Below are positions 26,483-34,307 of a DNA stretch of 64,000 nt, piece after piece. Positions within the stretch are counted from its first letter, which is position 1; every line of letters begins with the position of its first letter. The notes below the pieces were generated by a model, which searched no databases, was not told the origin of the DNA, and worked only from the letters and a program-made list of their open reading frames with translations. Location of the stretch: assembly GCF_024494645.1 (NCBI RefSeq), contig NZ_JANHDJ010000006.1, positions 186,001-250,000 of the forward strand, in the 5' to 3' direction. This DNA is from Halohasta litorea. Its GTDB lineage: Archaea > Halobacteriota > Halobacteria > Halobacteriales > Haloferacaceae. The position numbers and the translations under genes are program-made.

Positions 26483-26964
26483 TATGAGTATCGCGACCAC
26501 TGACTAGACGAGAAAATTCAGGACACAGCAAAAGGCAGGACTAGGGGGAACCGTTTCGCCGACTCAGTAGGCGTCACCAATTGCCCATCGAGACAGCATC
26601 TAGATCACCCCGTTACCGCCCGGCCACCTCCGGGGAGACGGCGGCCAGCTCACAACGACCAGAGCGTGGACTGGGAGACTCGGTAATCGCATTACTACGC
26701 CGGGTGTGGTTCTGTTGAGGCATTGTTGGCTTCACCGGCTTTCAGAGATTCTCCTCAGGCGAGGAGGCTACCGGCCCATGACGAGTGGGCCGGCCATGAC
26801 AAACACAATGTTGCTATTCGACTCGAGGGGCCACCCGAACCAGTCTGGGGCAGGCCAGAGTGTCCGGCTAGGGTAACCACAACAACCGCTTCACATACCT
26901 TGATAATAAGTGTCGCGGTCAATCTGAGCGGAATTGCTATGTACTGCCCCGCAGGACTGGGCAT
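26483..26964. other. Gene-free, GC-rich spacer with two tandem hairpins
   Basis: No reading frame here has credible composition. Two adjacent hairpins are present: CTCCTC-AGGC-GAGGAG at 26751-26766 and CCGGCCCA-TGACGAG-TGGGCCGG at 26771-26793. Back-to-back hairpins of this kind occur at the ends of IS200/IS605-type elements, but no tnpA or tnpB remnant is visible. The rest shows nothing I recognise. Confidence 0.45.
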
Positions 26965-27288
26965 ATGACGAGCGCAGAAGCGGTGGTCGTGCTTGGGATT
27001 ATTGATGGAGCGATCGGCACCATCACGCAGTCATGGTACCTCACCGCGATCGCGGTGGTCGCTATCCTCACTGTCGGTCTCTCGATCCTCAGTGGTTTGA
27101 TCGACATCGCCGTGTATCTCACGATGCTGGGATTGGTTGCTCTAGTAGGACTGGGTGTTGTGAACTTCTTCGCCCCCGGTCTAATCCCCATCGTCGTGAC
27201 TCCGGTGTTCCCGTTCGAGGCCAGCACCGCTGAGCCCATGATTCGCTTCACAGAATCAGCAGCGACCCCGCTCATCCCATCAGTCTAA
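26965..27288 (+). CDS. Small membrane protein, 107 residues
   Basis: Three hydrophobic helices at about 5-20, 25-46 and 50-75, with a short C-terminal tail. No conserved residues identify a family. It starts a plus-strand stretch and is convergent with thyA. Unknown role. Confidence 0.6.
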   Translation: MTSAEAVVVLGIIDGAIGTITQSWYLTAIAVVAILTVGLSILSGLIDIAVYLTMLGLVALVGLGVVNFFAPGLIPIVVTPVFPFEASTAEPMIRFTESAATPLIPSV

Positions 27289-27317
27289 CGCAGAACCGCC
27301 GCAACATCGACCCTCTG

Positions 27318-28343
27318 TTATTCAGCAACTCCGAACGACAGTCCCGACTCGGATTCGTAGTCGTGAAGCTCGATATCGTCGAACGTGAGCTCATCGAGGG
27401 GAACATCGCGAACGGACACGCTCGGTCTCGACATCGGCGTCCGAGACAGCTGGGTGAGAAGCCCCGGCACGTGATCTAGTTGGTCGTCTCCCTCTGCTTC
27501 CTCCGGTGCGTTCTCTTCGACCCACTCGCGGACCTGGAGGTACCCGTCGGCTTTATCGACAGCCGCGAGGCGGTCTTGGAGAGCCTCGAGATTTTCATCG
27601 TACCACGCTCCGCGTTCGCCGGCCCCACAATAGACGTGGGCGTCGACGATCGTGTGGCCGAACTCGCCGACCTCGAAGCCGGTCCGCTGAGCGATGATCT
27701 TCAGGAGTAGCGCGTACGCCGCGATGTTGAACGGGATCCCCAGAGCGATATCCCCAGACCGCTGCGTGAGATGGAGGTTGAGTCGATCGCCCTGGACGTT
27801 GAAGACGAAGGTGTAGTGGCACGGCGGGAGCGTCGATACTGCCGCGTTCGACGGGTGCCACGCACTGACGACCAGTCGTCGAGAGTGCGGTGATTCCCGC
27901 AGCGTGTCCAGTACGTACTGAAGCTGATCGAAGGTCCGCACTGTCTCACCATCCTGCGTTTCGGTCGACACCCAGCGGTGGGCGTCATCGGGCCACGATT
28001 CACCCGGTAGTTGCTGTTCGAGCTCCGGGACAGGATACCGCCGCCAGAACCGACCGTACGCCGTGTCGAGTTTGCCGTCTTCATCTGCCCACTCATTCCA
28101 GATCCCGGTTTTCTCGCGAAGCTCTCTGATGTGGGCCTCGCCAGAGAGGTACCAGAGCAGCTCATGGATCATCGACCGCCATCGAAACCCATCCATCTTC
28201 TTCGTCGTGAGAAGTGGGAATCCCTCCTCGAGATCTATCTGGTAGCCAACGTTGAATCGGCTGATCGTATCGACACCCGTCCGATTCGGCTTGTACGTCC
28301 CACCGGCTAATGCCCGCTCAACAGCAGAGAGGTACTGTTTCAT
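27318..28343 (-). CDS. thyA: Thymidylate synthase ThyA
   Basis: 341 residues from the ATG at 28343. It converts dUMP to dTMP with methylene-tetrahydrofolate. Visible signatures: N-terminal RTGVDTISRF phosphate-binding segment, FWRRYPVP, active-site Cys in LPPCHYTFVF, LTQRSGDIALGIPFNIA and the dUMP-contacting GHTIVDAHVY. The C-terminus is longer than in bacterial ThyA (about 264 residues), with an acidic insert (EEAEGDDQ). Together with the ribonucleotide reductase at 60.5 kb it gives the element its own dNTP supply. Confidence 0.95.
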   Translation of the reverse strand: MKQYLSAVERALAGGTYKPNRTGVDTISRFNVGYQIDLEEGFPLLTTKKMDGFRWRSMIHELLWYLSGEAHIRELREKTGIWNEWADEDGKLDTAYGRFWRRYPVPELEQQLPGESWPDDAHRWVSTETQDGETVRTFDQLQYVLDTLRESPHSRRLVVSAWHPSNAAVSTLPPCHYTFVFNVQGDRLNLHLTQRSGDIALGIPFNIAAYALLLKIIAQRTGFEVGEFGHTIVDAHVYCGAGERGAWYDENLEALQDRLAAVDKADGYLQVREWVEENAPEEAEGDDQLDHVPGLLTQLSRTPMSRPSVSVRDVPLDELTFDDIELHDYESESGLSFGVAE

Positions 28344-28447
28344 ACTCTCTCTCACCCCCCCGTCTGTATGAAGTTATGGGGTCTCCACCCCTGAAACAGC
28401 CTTACCGCGTTCCAACTATTCGCCCGAACCATCTGACCGGTCTCTTT

Positions 28448-29062
28448 ATGTCAGAGTACATATTCAGTAGGAGCATGAGGCGACGTCAGTACCTGACAAC
28501 GGCAGTTGGCGCGATCGCAGTTACCGCCGGCTGTACCAGCAACGCCACTACTCAGGCCATCACCGCGGATGTTCGCGATCCCGATCCGAATCTGACCGAG
28601 GCTGGGCTCGCACCCGACCCAATTGATCTTCCCGAGCGCGAAGTCGATGAAAGCCAGTTCACCGACTACAACTCCGAAGGGACGGAGATTCAGCAAGTCC
28701 CGTTGGACGTCGCGTATTATTGGTATCACACCCGGAAGGCCCGATTTGTCGACGCCCGTACTGCCGAGCGGTACAACCAAGTCCACGTGAAAGGGGCGAT
28801 AAGTAGCCCTGCCCCTGACGGAACGGCGGACGATCCCATGAACGACATCGGCGACCACGAGCGCATCGTGACCTACTGTATGTGCCCGCATTACCTCTCA
28901 GGCCTTCGGGCCGCCTCTCGACAGAACTCTGGCAACGCAGGCGCGTATGCGCTCTACACAGGCATCCGACCGTGGGTCGACAAAGGCTACCCCATTGGAG
29001 GCGTCGAAGCAGAGGAGCCGGTGCTTCCTGAAGAAGAAGACTACAGCAACGCCGACAAGTAA
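28448..29062 (+). CDS. Tat lipoprotein with rhodanese-like domain
   Basis: 204 residues from the ATG at 28448; an ATG at 28475 leaves MRRRQYLTTAVGAIAVTAGC, a complete Tat signal with lipobox. A rhodanese fold follows: ARFVDARTAERYNQVHVKGA near 100, and an active-site loop VTYCMCPHYLSGLRAA near 145, where the first Cys would be the sulfur-carrying residue. The second Cys (C-M-C) is unusual. It is expected to be anchored outside the membrane. It sits between thyA and a membrane-protein run with no obvious metabolic partner. Confidence 0.78.
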   Translation: MSEYIFSRSMRRRQYLTTAVGAIAVTAGCTSNATTQAITADVRDPDPNLTEAGLAPDPIDLPEREVDESQFTDYNSEGTEIQQVPLDVAYYWYHTRKARFVDARTAERYNQVHVKGAISSPAPDGTADDPMNDIGDHERIVTYCMCPHYLSGLRAASRQNSGNAGAYALYTGIRPWVDKGYPIGGVEAEEPVLPEEEDYSNADK

Positions 29063-29118
29063 CCACTCCACCCACGTCAGCGAAATACACGACCGCAGCT
29101 GACGCCCACTCAACACCC

Positions 29119-30348
29119 ATGCAAGATACAATCGTTGTCATCGTCACCGCGTTCGTCGGTGCCATCGTCCTACTGATTGGAGCTGCTACTTCACAATTCG
29201 ACCCGCGAGAGGACGAAGAGGAAGGCAGCAGTTCCGTCGAAATAGCGACGGGTGGAAGCGGCGGTCACAGTAGCCACCAAGGGATGAGCGACACGCTCAA
29301 AGCCGAGTACACATCCAACAGTGACGAAGCAGACATCCAAGTTGGGGTCACTGGCCCACTCGACCCCTCACACTCGAAGAAACGCCGGCAGAGCCAGAAG
29401 GTCATCCAGAACAACCCCAAGCAGTGTACTCACTGTGGCGCTCTCAACGGCAGCACTGGTGGCCCGTGTTGGAGTTGTGGGTCACGTCCTGAAGCGACGT
29501 TCTCGAGTGAGGGCATCGACGCGGTCAACAAGCACCTTCGCGAGACGCCCATCGACTCTTCGTATCTTGCCCGCGGCCCCTCAACAGAAGAACAGGAACG
29601 GCCGCGCTCACCAGGCTCGCTTGAAGACCTAGAGAAGGCCAAAGCGGAACGGGACGAACGGCGTAAGCAGGCGACCACCGAAGACGACGTCCGCCGCCAA
29701 AAGGAGATCCCGTTCTACTACAAATGGGCAGGATACGCGCTCGCGTGGGTCGACAAGTGGAAATCCATCATCGACACCCACGCTCGAAGTCTGATGATCG
29801 TCACATCATTCGCAACTTCGATTTGGGGGCTCAGCATCATCTACGGGGCGCTTACGTTCAACGGCACCGGAATGACCGCTCTCGTCATGGCCGTCCTTAT
29901 CGCAATCGTCTCCGCGACGATCGGCGCACTCTGCTTTCTCGCACCTGGGAAGGTCAAAACCGTCCTGCTCGGGTACCCGTTCGCTCTCAACGTGATCCTT
30001 CTGCCGCCCGTCGTCATCGCGGTCTATGACCCACGCCTGAACGTGATCCTCGAACAGAGCGTGCTATTCGCCGAATATCTGCTCACGAACTATGCGACAA
30101 TCCTCGGCCTCGAGACGTGGCTCCGTTCGACGTTCACGCTTGAAGGCATCAATCACCTCTTCATGTGGTTCTCGATCTCTTTCCCGCTGGGCTGGCTCCT
30201 TGGAGGAACAGTCTACGCCGGCAAAACCACGGTCCCGTACACCGTGGAGTTAGCACAGAATATCGCGCGTGAAGCCCGGCGAACACGGACAGCCACTCCG
30301 CAACCACCGACAGAGGAAGAACCACCGGAGATACCAGACTCCAAGTGA
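29119..30348 (+). CDS. Multi-pass membrane protein with zinc ribbon
   Basis: 409 residues. One N-terminal helix (4-24), then a long charged region with a zinc ribbon C103-x2-C106...C117-x2-C120 (CTHCGALN, CWSCG), then four or five hydrophobic helices between about 220 and 370 (for example MTALVMAVLIAIVSATIGAL). The C-terminal tail is Pro/Glu-rich. It heads a row of small membrane proteins (to 31687) that could form one envelope complex, but no family is identified. Confidence 0.65.
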   Translation: MQDTIVVIVTAFVGAIVLLIGAATSQFDPREDEEEGSSSVEIATGGSGGHSSHQGMSDTLKAEYTSNSDEADIQVGVTGPLDPSHSKKRRQSQKVIQNNPKQCTHCGALNGSTGGPCWSCGSRPEATFSSEGIDAVNKHLRETPIDSSYLARGPSTEEQERPRSPGSLEDLEKAKAERDERRKQATTEDDVRRQKEIPFYYKWAGYALAWVDKWKSIIDTHARSLMIVTSFATSIWGLSIIYGALTFNGTGMTALVMAVLIAIVSATIGALCFLAPGKVKTVLLGYPFALNVILLPPVVIAVYDPRLNVILEQSVLFAEYLLTNYATILGLETWLRSTFTLEGINHLFMWFSISFPLGWLLGGTVYAGKTTVPYTVELAQNIAREARRTRTATPQPPTEEEPPEIPDSK

Positions 30349-30387
30349 CTGACGGACCCCGAGATGACATACATTCATACACCAATT

Positions 30388-30446
30388 TTCTTCCAAACCG
30401 TTGAACTATCTACCATCTGTACGCTTCTTCTTCCAAACTGTTGAAC
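30388..30446 (+). repeat. Two direct repeats upstream of the 30512 gene, candidate operators
   Basis: TTCTTCCAAACYGTTGAAC occurs at 30388-30406 and 30428-30446, 18 of 19 identical and exactly 40 bp apart, in the promoter region of the following small membrane protein. Confidence 0.5.
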
Positions 30447-30511
30447 ATTACCGCCGATTTTTCAAATAATCGCCCGTTAGATTCATATTAGCTGGCTTTG
30501 AGTGTTCGAGT

Positions 30512-30916
30512 ATGCGATTGCCAAGTGGAGGAGCCTCACGTATAGGTGTAGCCGCCATGCTGTTTTCCATGGTCCTAATCGGTGCTGGAGGGGCTGTTGG
30601 GATGGTTGCTGCGGACGACTGCCGACTCACAAGCCCTGAGCAACTGTCTGAATGCGAGAACCCCGGCGATAGTGTCGGCGACCTCCTGTTCTCCGATGTG
30701 CTCGACAACATCTTCGACTTCGCGAAAGCCACGCTTCAGTACGCTGGCTTCGTGGCCGTCTTCGCAGGTGTGACGCTCTGGTTCTCGACCGGGAAGAACT
30801 CTGATCGCGGCTCAGTGGGTGTCTGGCTGACCGTCGGTGGTCTGGCCATGATCGTCTTCTACTTCGGGTTCTCGTCCCTCGTCGGACTGGCTCGATACGT
30901 CGCAGAAGGCAACTGA
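30512..30916 (+). CDS. Small membrane protein with VirB2/TrbC-like layout
   Basis: 134 residues: a signal-like N-terminal helix (about 11-33, ending VAADD), a short polar stretch with two Cys, then two hydrophobic helices (about 75-95 and 105-127). Signal plus two helices in a protein of this size is the layout of VirB2/TrbC pilins. Sequence similarity is not strong enough to assert it, and no VirB4-like ATPase is in the window. The two repeats at 30388-30446 may regulate it. Confidence 0.5.
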   Translation: MRLPSGGASRIGVAAMLFSMVLIGAGGAVGMVAADDCRLTSPEQLSECENPGDSVGDLLFSDVLDNIFDFAKATLQYAGFVAVFAGVTLWFSTGKNSDRGSVGVWLTVGGLAMIVFYFGFSSLVGLARYVAEGN

Positions 30917-31028
30917 ATCGCCACTGACCAACCTTCGCGTTCTCCCTCCGTGAGCTTTCGCTATCTCTCCCGACACACGGGGTAGTCTGACCGGGACCAT
31001 TATAGCCATTCAACGAGAGCCGTCATCT

Positions 31029-31337
31029 ATGCCGCAAGACCCCGTTAGCAACCGAGAGTACGAGGATTCCTTAGAGGGATTCAAACTCTGGGCAGACACC
31101 GAGCTCCCGCATGGACTCCCGTTCCTGTACGCAGGCGTTGGCTTCGTCACCATCGGACTGGTCTTTTCGATCGCCGCCGTAGTCGGAACCTGGCTCACCG
31201 GGCTTTCGATACCCAGCTGGGGGTGGGCCGCCATTCCCATCCTCAGTCTGTTCTGGGCGCATGGCGGATGGATCCACGGCCAGGACGCCCGCGACGATCT
31301 CGACACCGATGCCTCATCGTTGGAGTACCGCTACTGA
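31029..31337 (+). CDS. Small two-helix membrane protein
   Basis: 102 residues with hydrophobic helices at about 32-53 and 62-82 and charged ends. Second of three small membrane proteins in a row; no family recognised. Confidence 0.6.
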   Translation: MPQDPVSNREYEDSLEGFKLWADTELPHGLPFLYAGVGFVTIGLVFSIAAVVGTWLTGLSIPSWGWAAIPILSLFWAHGGWIHGQDARDDLDTDASSLEYRY

Positions 31338-31384
31338 GCCCAAAAGGCCAAACAGTTAACAGACAGCCCCTTCTCCGACTCAGT

Positions 31385-31687
31385 ATGTACCCGACACACG
31401 AAAATCAGGTTGAAGCGACCCCATGGCGTCGGAGCCGGCTTCAAGGGTACCTCCTGCTCTCGGGCATCGGAATGTTGTACTTCACGTGGTTAGCTACCAC
31501 CGAGTTCGTTGAAACGGGCGAACTCACAACCACGTTCCTGAGCCACATTGCCGTCGCGTTCTTGTGGGTACTCCATGCGCGACTCCAATACTGGGTCACT
31601 CAGGTCGCCATCAGGAACGAACTCCACACTGCGCGAATGAAACAGCGCCTTGACGAGCTCGAAACAACCGAAGACTCTGGAGCGTAA
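31385..31687 (+). CDS. Small two-helix membrane protein
   Basis: 100 residues from the ATG at 31385, chosen because the upstream extension is an Arg-rich shadow. Helices at about 22-41 and 50-70 are followed by a charged coiled C-terminus (HTARMKQRLDELETTE). Likely acts with neighbouring membrane proteins; unknown. Confidence 0.6.
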   Translation: MYPTHENQVEATPWRRSRLQGYLLLSGIGMLYFTWLATTEFVETGELTTTFLSHIAVAFLWVLHARLQYWVTQVAIRNELHTARMKQRLDELETTEDSGA

Positions 31688-31758
31688 CCTCGCCTTAGCC
31701 GCCAGCTCCCGACAAATCTGACAACAACACCTATCACCCCCCACGCAGACTCCTATAC

Positions 31759-32220
31759 ATGACCCCGAGTGCCAGCGTCGACGACGACAGTCCCGACGAT
31801 CCAGAAGAACCCGATTTCTACATCGGCAACGAAGAGACAGCCACGCCCCCAGCACGAGAGACCAGCCGCCTCTCTGACGTGCTGACCCACGTCCAGACAG
31901 GCGACGTCGTCGAGATCACGTTCGGAACCGCTGAACAGATCGACTCCGTAGAGTGCCGCGTCGAGGCCCGCCGCGGGGAAAACGACCGCCGAACCCCCGA
32001 CATCGACTGGGACTACACACTCGAGCTCGTTGAGCGAACAGCCGGCGATGCGACCTACATGTACCGCACCGGAATCGGTGACCCCACCCGTGAACCGTGG
32101 CAGGTCCGAAGCTACCTCTACTACTCGAAACTCCAGATACTGGACGACGAAAGCGAGTGGGGCCGTGGCTGGGTTGTCGACGCCCGCGTTGTCAACTCCC
32201 CCGAGCCCGTCTCCGAGTAA
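31759..32220 (+). CDS. Hypothetical acidic soluble protein, 153 residues
   Basis: Disordered acidic N-terminus (about 1-35), then a compact beta-rich domain with TGDVVEITFGTAEQ and DWDYTLELVERTAGD. No motif or signal. Follows the membrane-protein run at short spacing, so probably in the same transcript. Unknown function. Confidence 0.6.
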   Translation: MTPSASVDDDSPDDPEEPDFYIGNEETATPPARETSRLSDVLTHVQTGDVVEITFGTAEQIDSVECRVEARRGENDRRTPDIDWDYTLELVERTAGDATYMYRTGIGDPTREPWQVRSYLYYSKLQILDDESEWGRGWVVDARVVNSPEPVSE

Positions 32221-32329
32221 CGCCACCGCCTCTTCGGGCCGATAACTATGCACTTCCAGCCTGTTTTATACCTCTTGTCTAGATTGACAAAATGCCCTAA
32301 TCGCTATAGTTATAGACTCTCCTGTTGAT

Positions 32330-32692
32330 ATGAAATTGATGGCGCAAGAACTCCCCACACAAAGTGGGATTGAATCAGAAATTGAGGAGCACGTTTCCCG
32401 CCTCCCGAGCACCACCGAGGATCATCTCCCACCCGCATTCAGGCTGTGTAAATTCCAACACGTCGGGACGGTCTGGGGAACTGTTATTCTGTACTACTTC
32501 GAGCCAGCTGAACACAGATTCCAGGTCCAAGTGTCTGTTAATGAACCATTCCATGGTTCAAAAGGGATTACTACGGACGACCTCTCTGTAGCTGTGGCGC
32601 AATTACTGGAATTCAAGGACGAATTCCTTCCCCCCAACCCTAGCTTCACAATCGGCCAAGATATTGAGCCTGAGATTACTTGGTGGGATTAG
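32330..32692 (+). CDS. Hypothetical protein, 120 residues
   Basis: Small soluble protein with alternating strands (VGTVWGTVILYYFEPAEHRF) and an acidic end. Less acidic than its neighbours. The first ATG (32330) or the fourth codon (32339) could be the start. No family recognised. Confidence 0.5.
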   Translation: MKLMAQELPTQSGIESEIEEHVSRLPSTTEDHLPPAFRLCKFQHVGTVWGTVILYYFEPAEHRFQVQVSVNEPFHGSKGITTDDLSVAVAQLLEFKDEFLPPNPSFTIGQDIEPEITWWD

Positions 32693-32709
32693 ACCACTCT
32701 CTGAAGATA

Positions 32710-32730
32710 ACCCCCGTCAATAACCGGGGT
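32710..32730. terminator. Weak hairpin after the 32330 gene
   Basis: ACCCC...GGGGT arms around a loop, directly after the 32330 gene. No T-tract follows, so it may instead belong to the next promoter, whose upstream G-tract overlaps it. Confidence 0.2.
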
Positions 32731-32765
32731 GAAAAGCACCGCTGAGATTATTTATAGCCCCCGAG
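32724..32765 (+). promoter_or_regulatory. Promoter of the ATPase operon
   Basis: CCGGGGTG at 32724-32731 is followed by TTTATAGCCCCC starting at 32751. Same two-part form as the promoters at 18.6 and 45.4 kb. The ATG at 32827 is about 70 nt beyond the TATA, so this transcript would have a leader. Confidence 0.5.
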
Positions 32766-32826
32766 GAGCCCTGAAGGGTCTGAGATTAGCTGTAGAGAGA
32801 TTTCAGATCCAGTGAGTGATTCAATA

Positions 32827-34305
32827 ATGTCTCAGAGTCAGTCCAACAGTAACTCCGGGTTCGGCCAGACGGTCAGCGCGACTACCAGCGTTCCCGTGAC
32901 CGATCTGCTCGAACAGGAAGGCACCGTCCCGTTCCTCGGCGTGAACGAAGCCGCACAGGCCACGTATCCAGACGCCGTCTCAACGGCAGGCCGGCGCTAC
33001 GTCTCCAGTGGCACCCAGACGTTCAAAGACGCACTCGAGGTCCTCCCCCACGCAGGCGAAGGCGAGTTGTGGGCCGACAACGAGTTCGTCTCCGAGGCCG
33101 AGGACGGGTCGGGCGTCACCGTCGACGTCGACGCGCTCACCGACGTTCACGGGCTCGATTTGAGCGAGTTGGCGAGTGCGACCGGTCGGACGGTCGACCA
33201 ACTGGTCGCGAACGCCAAGCCGGAATCACAGATCAAGGTCAGTACGCACAAGGACATCGTCGATCGGCGTCGACTCGCGCTCCGGACGCTCGGGTACGAT
33301 GTCAAGTTCCGCTGGCAGATCGCCTCTCGTCGATACAACCCCGGTAACATGCGGTCGTTTTTCAAGCGGAAGATCGCCGCCTGCGAGAAACACGGCGCAA
33401 CGGACGCTTTCGGATGGATTCGCCATTACGACTGGGGTGGCTCAGTCACGATTACGACCATCTACCCATCCAAGGCCTACGAGATCGGGACGCCCGATGA
33501 GACCGACATCGACTTCGAGAACAACGAACTGACCCTCGCGACCGCCGACGCCGACGCCAACACGACGCCGAGTGAAGATTCGGTGACCATCTACTACGGC
33601 GACCGGATGGGCTACGACTTCCGTGGGCATCAGAAGTTGTGGGTAAAGCCCGTGATCTTCATTCCCTCGGTAGGGACGATGATCCCACTGCCGTACGCAG
33701 GGACGGACCTCAGTCGCAAGCACACGGGTGATTTGATGGCCGACGCGATCGACTGGCACGAGACGATTCTTTCCAAGATCGACTCGCTGTGTGCGGACAT
33801 CAACAAGGAGATCACTCGGGCTCGGGCCGTCGCGATGGACTTCGAGGAGCTGCCCTTTTCGATCACGGAGTTCTACCAGTATCTCGGCATCCAAAACGAG
33901 ACGTACGCCGAGAAGGCCGCCGACCGCGCGACCGCGCTTGCGGACCCGCCGAAACGCCCCACGCTGTGGAATCTCCAACTCTCGCTCAAACTCGCCATCC
34001 TCGACAACTACAGCGGCTCGAAGGCCGGGGCGACCTACCAGGAGTACCAAGAGCTCGCCGGAGAGATTCTGCGTCACCCAGCAACCCAGATCACGCTCGC
34101 GAAAGAGCAACACCAGCTCGAAAGCGACACCGACGACACCGAGACGCTCGACGCCGCCCAGCAGACGCTCGGCGAATCCCTCCAAGACGTGATGGACTTG
34201 ACGGGCGTCACCGAAAACCGCCTGAACCCCACCGAGGCACAGAAGATCGAACAGCGCGTCCAGCAGCGCCTTCCGAGCGCCGACAGCGGCGCGACGGGTG
34301 ACTGA
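32827..34305 (+). CDS. Conserved-looking protein of unknown function, partner of the MoxR-like ATPase
   Basis: 492 residues, soluble. Notable segments: a basic region (THKDIVDRRRLALRTLGYD, RYNPGNMRSFFKRKIAACEK, about 140-195), a beta domain (HYDWGGSVTITTIYPSKAYE), and a helical C-terminal half with an acidic tail (DTDDTETLDAAQQTLGESLQ). No catalytic signature. Its stop is 2 nt from the ATG of the MoxR/CobS-like ATPase, implying a common complex. I do not recognise the family; by position it could be the substrate adaptor or target of the ATPase/VWA pair. Confidence 0.7.
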   Translation: MSQSQSNSNSGFGQTVSATTSVPVTDLLEQEGTVPFLGVNEAAQATYPDAVSTAGRRYVSSGTQTFKDALEVLPHAGEGELWADNEFVSEAEDGSGVTVDVDALTDVHGLDLSELASATGRTVDQLVANAKPESQIKVSTHKDIVDRRRLALRTLGYDVKFRWQIASRRYNPGNMRSFFKRKIAACEKHGATDAFGWIRHYDWGGSVTITTIYPSKAYEIGTPDETDIDFENNELTLATADADANTTPSEDSVTIYYGDRMGYDFRGHQKLWVKPVIFIPSVGTMIPLPYAGTDLSRKHTGDLMADAIDWHETILSKIDSLCADINKEITRARAVAMDFEELPFSITEFYQYLGIQNETYAEKAADRATALADPPKRPTLWNLQLSLKLAILDNYSGSKAGATYQEYQELAGEILRHPATQITLAKEQHQLESDTDDTETLDAAQQTLGESLQDVMDLTGVTENRLNPTEAQKIEQRVQQRLPSADSGATGD

Positions 34306-34307
34306 TA

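Noticed and set aside
26723-26968. 81-residue frame in the 26.5-27.0 kb gap
   Set aside because: Runs through two hairpins, has non-halophilic composition and no promoter.
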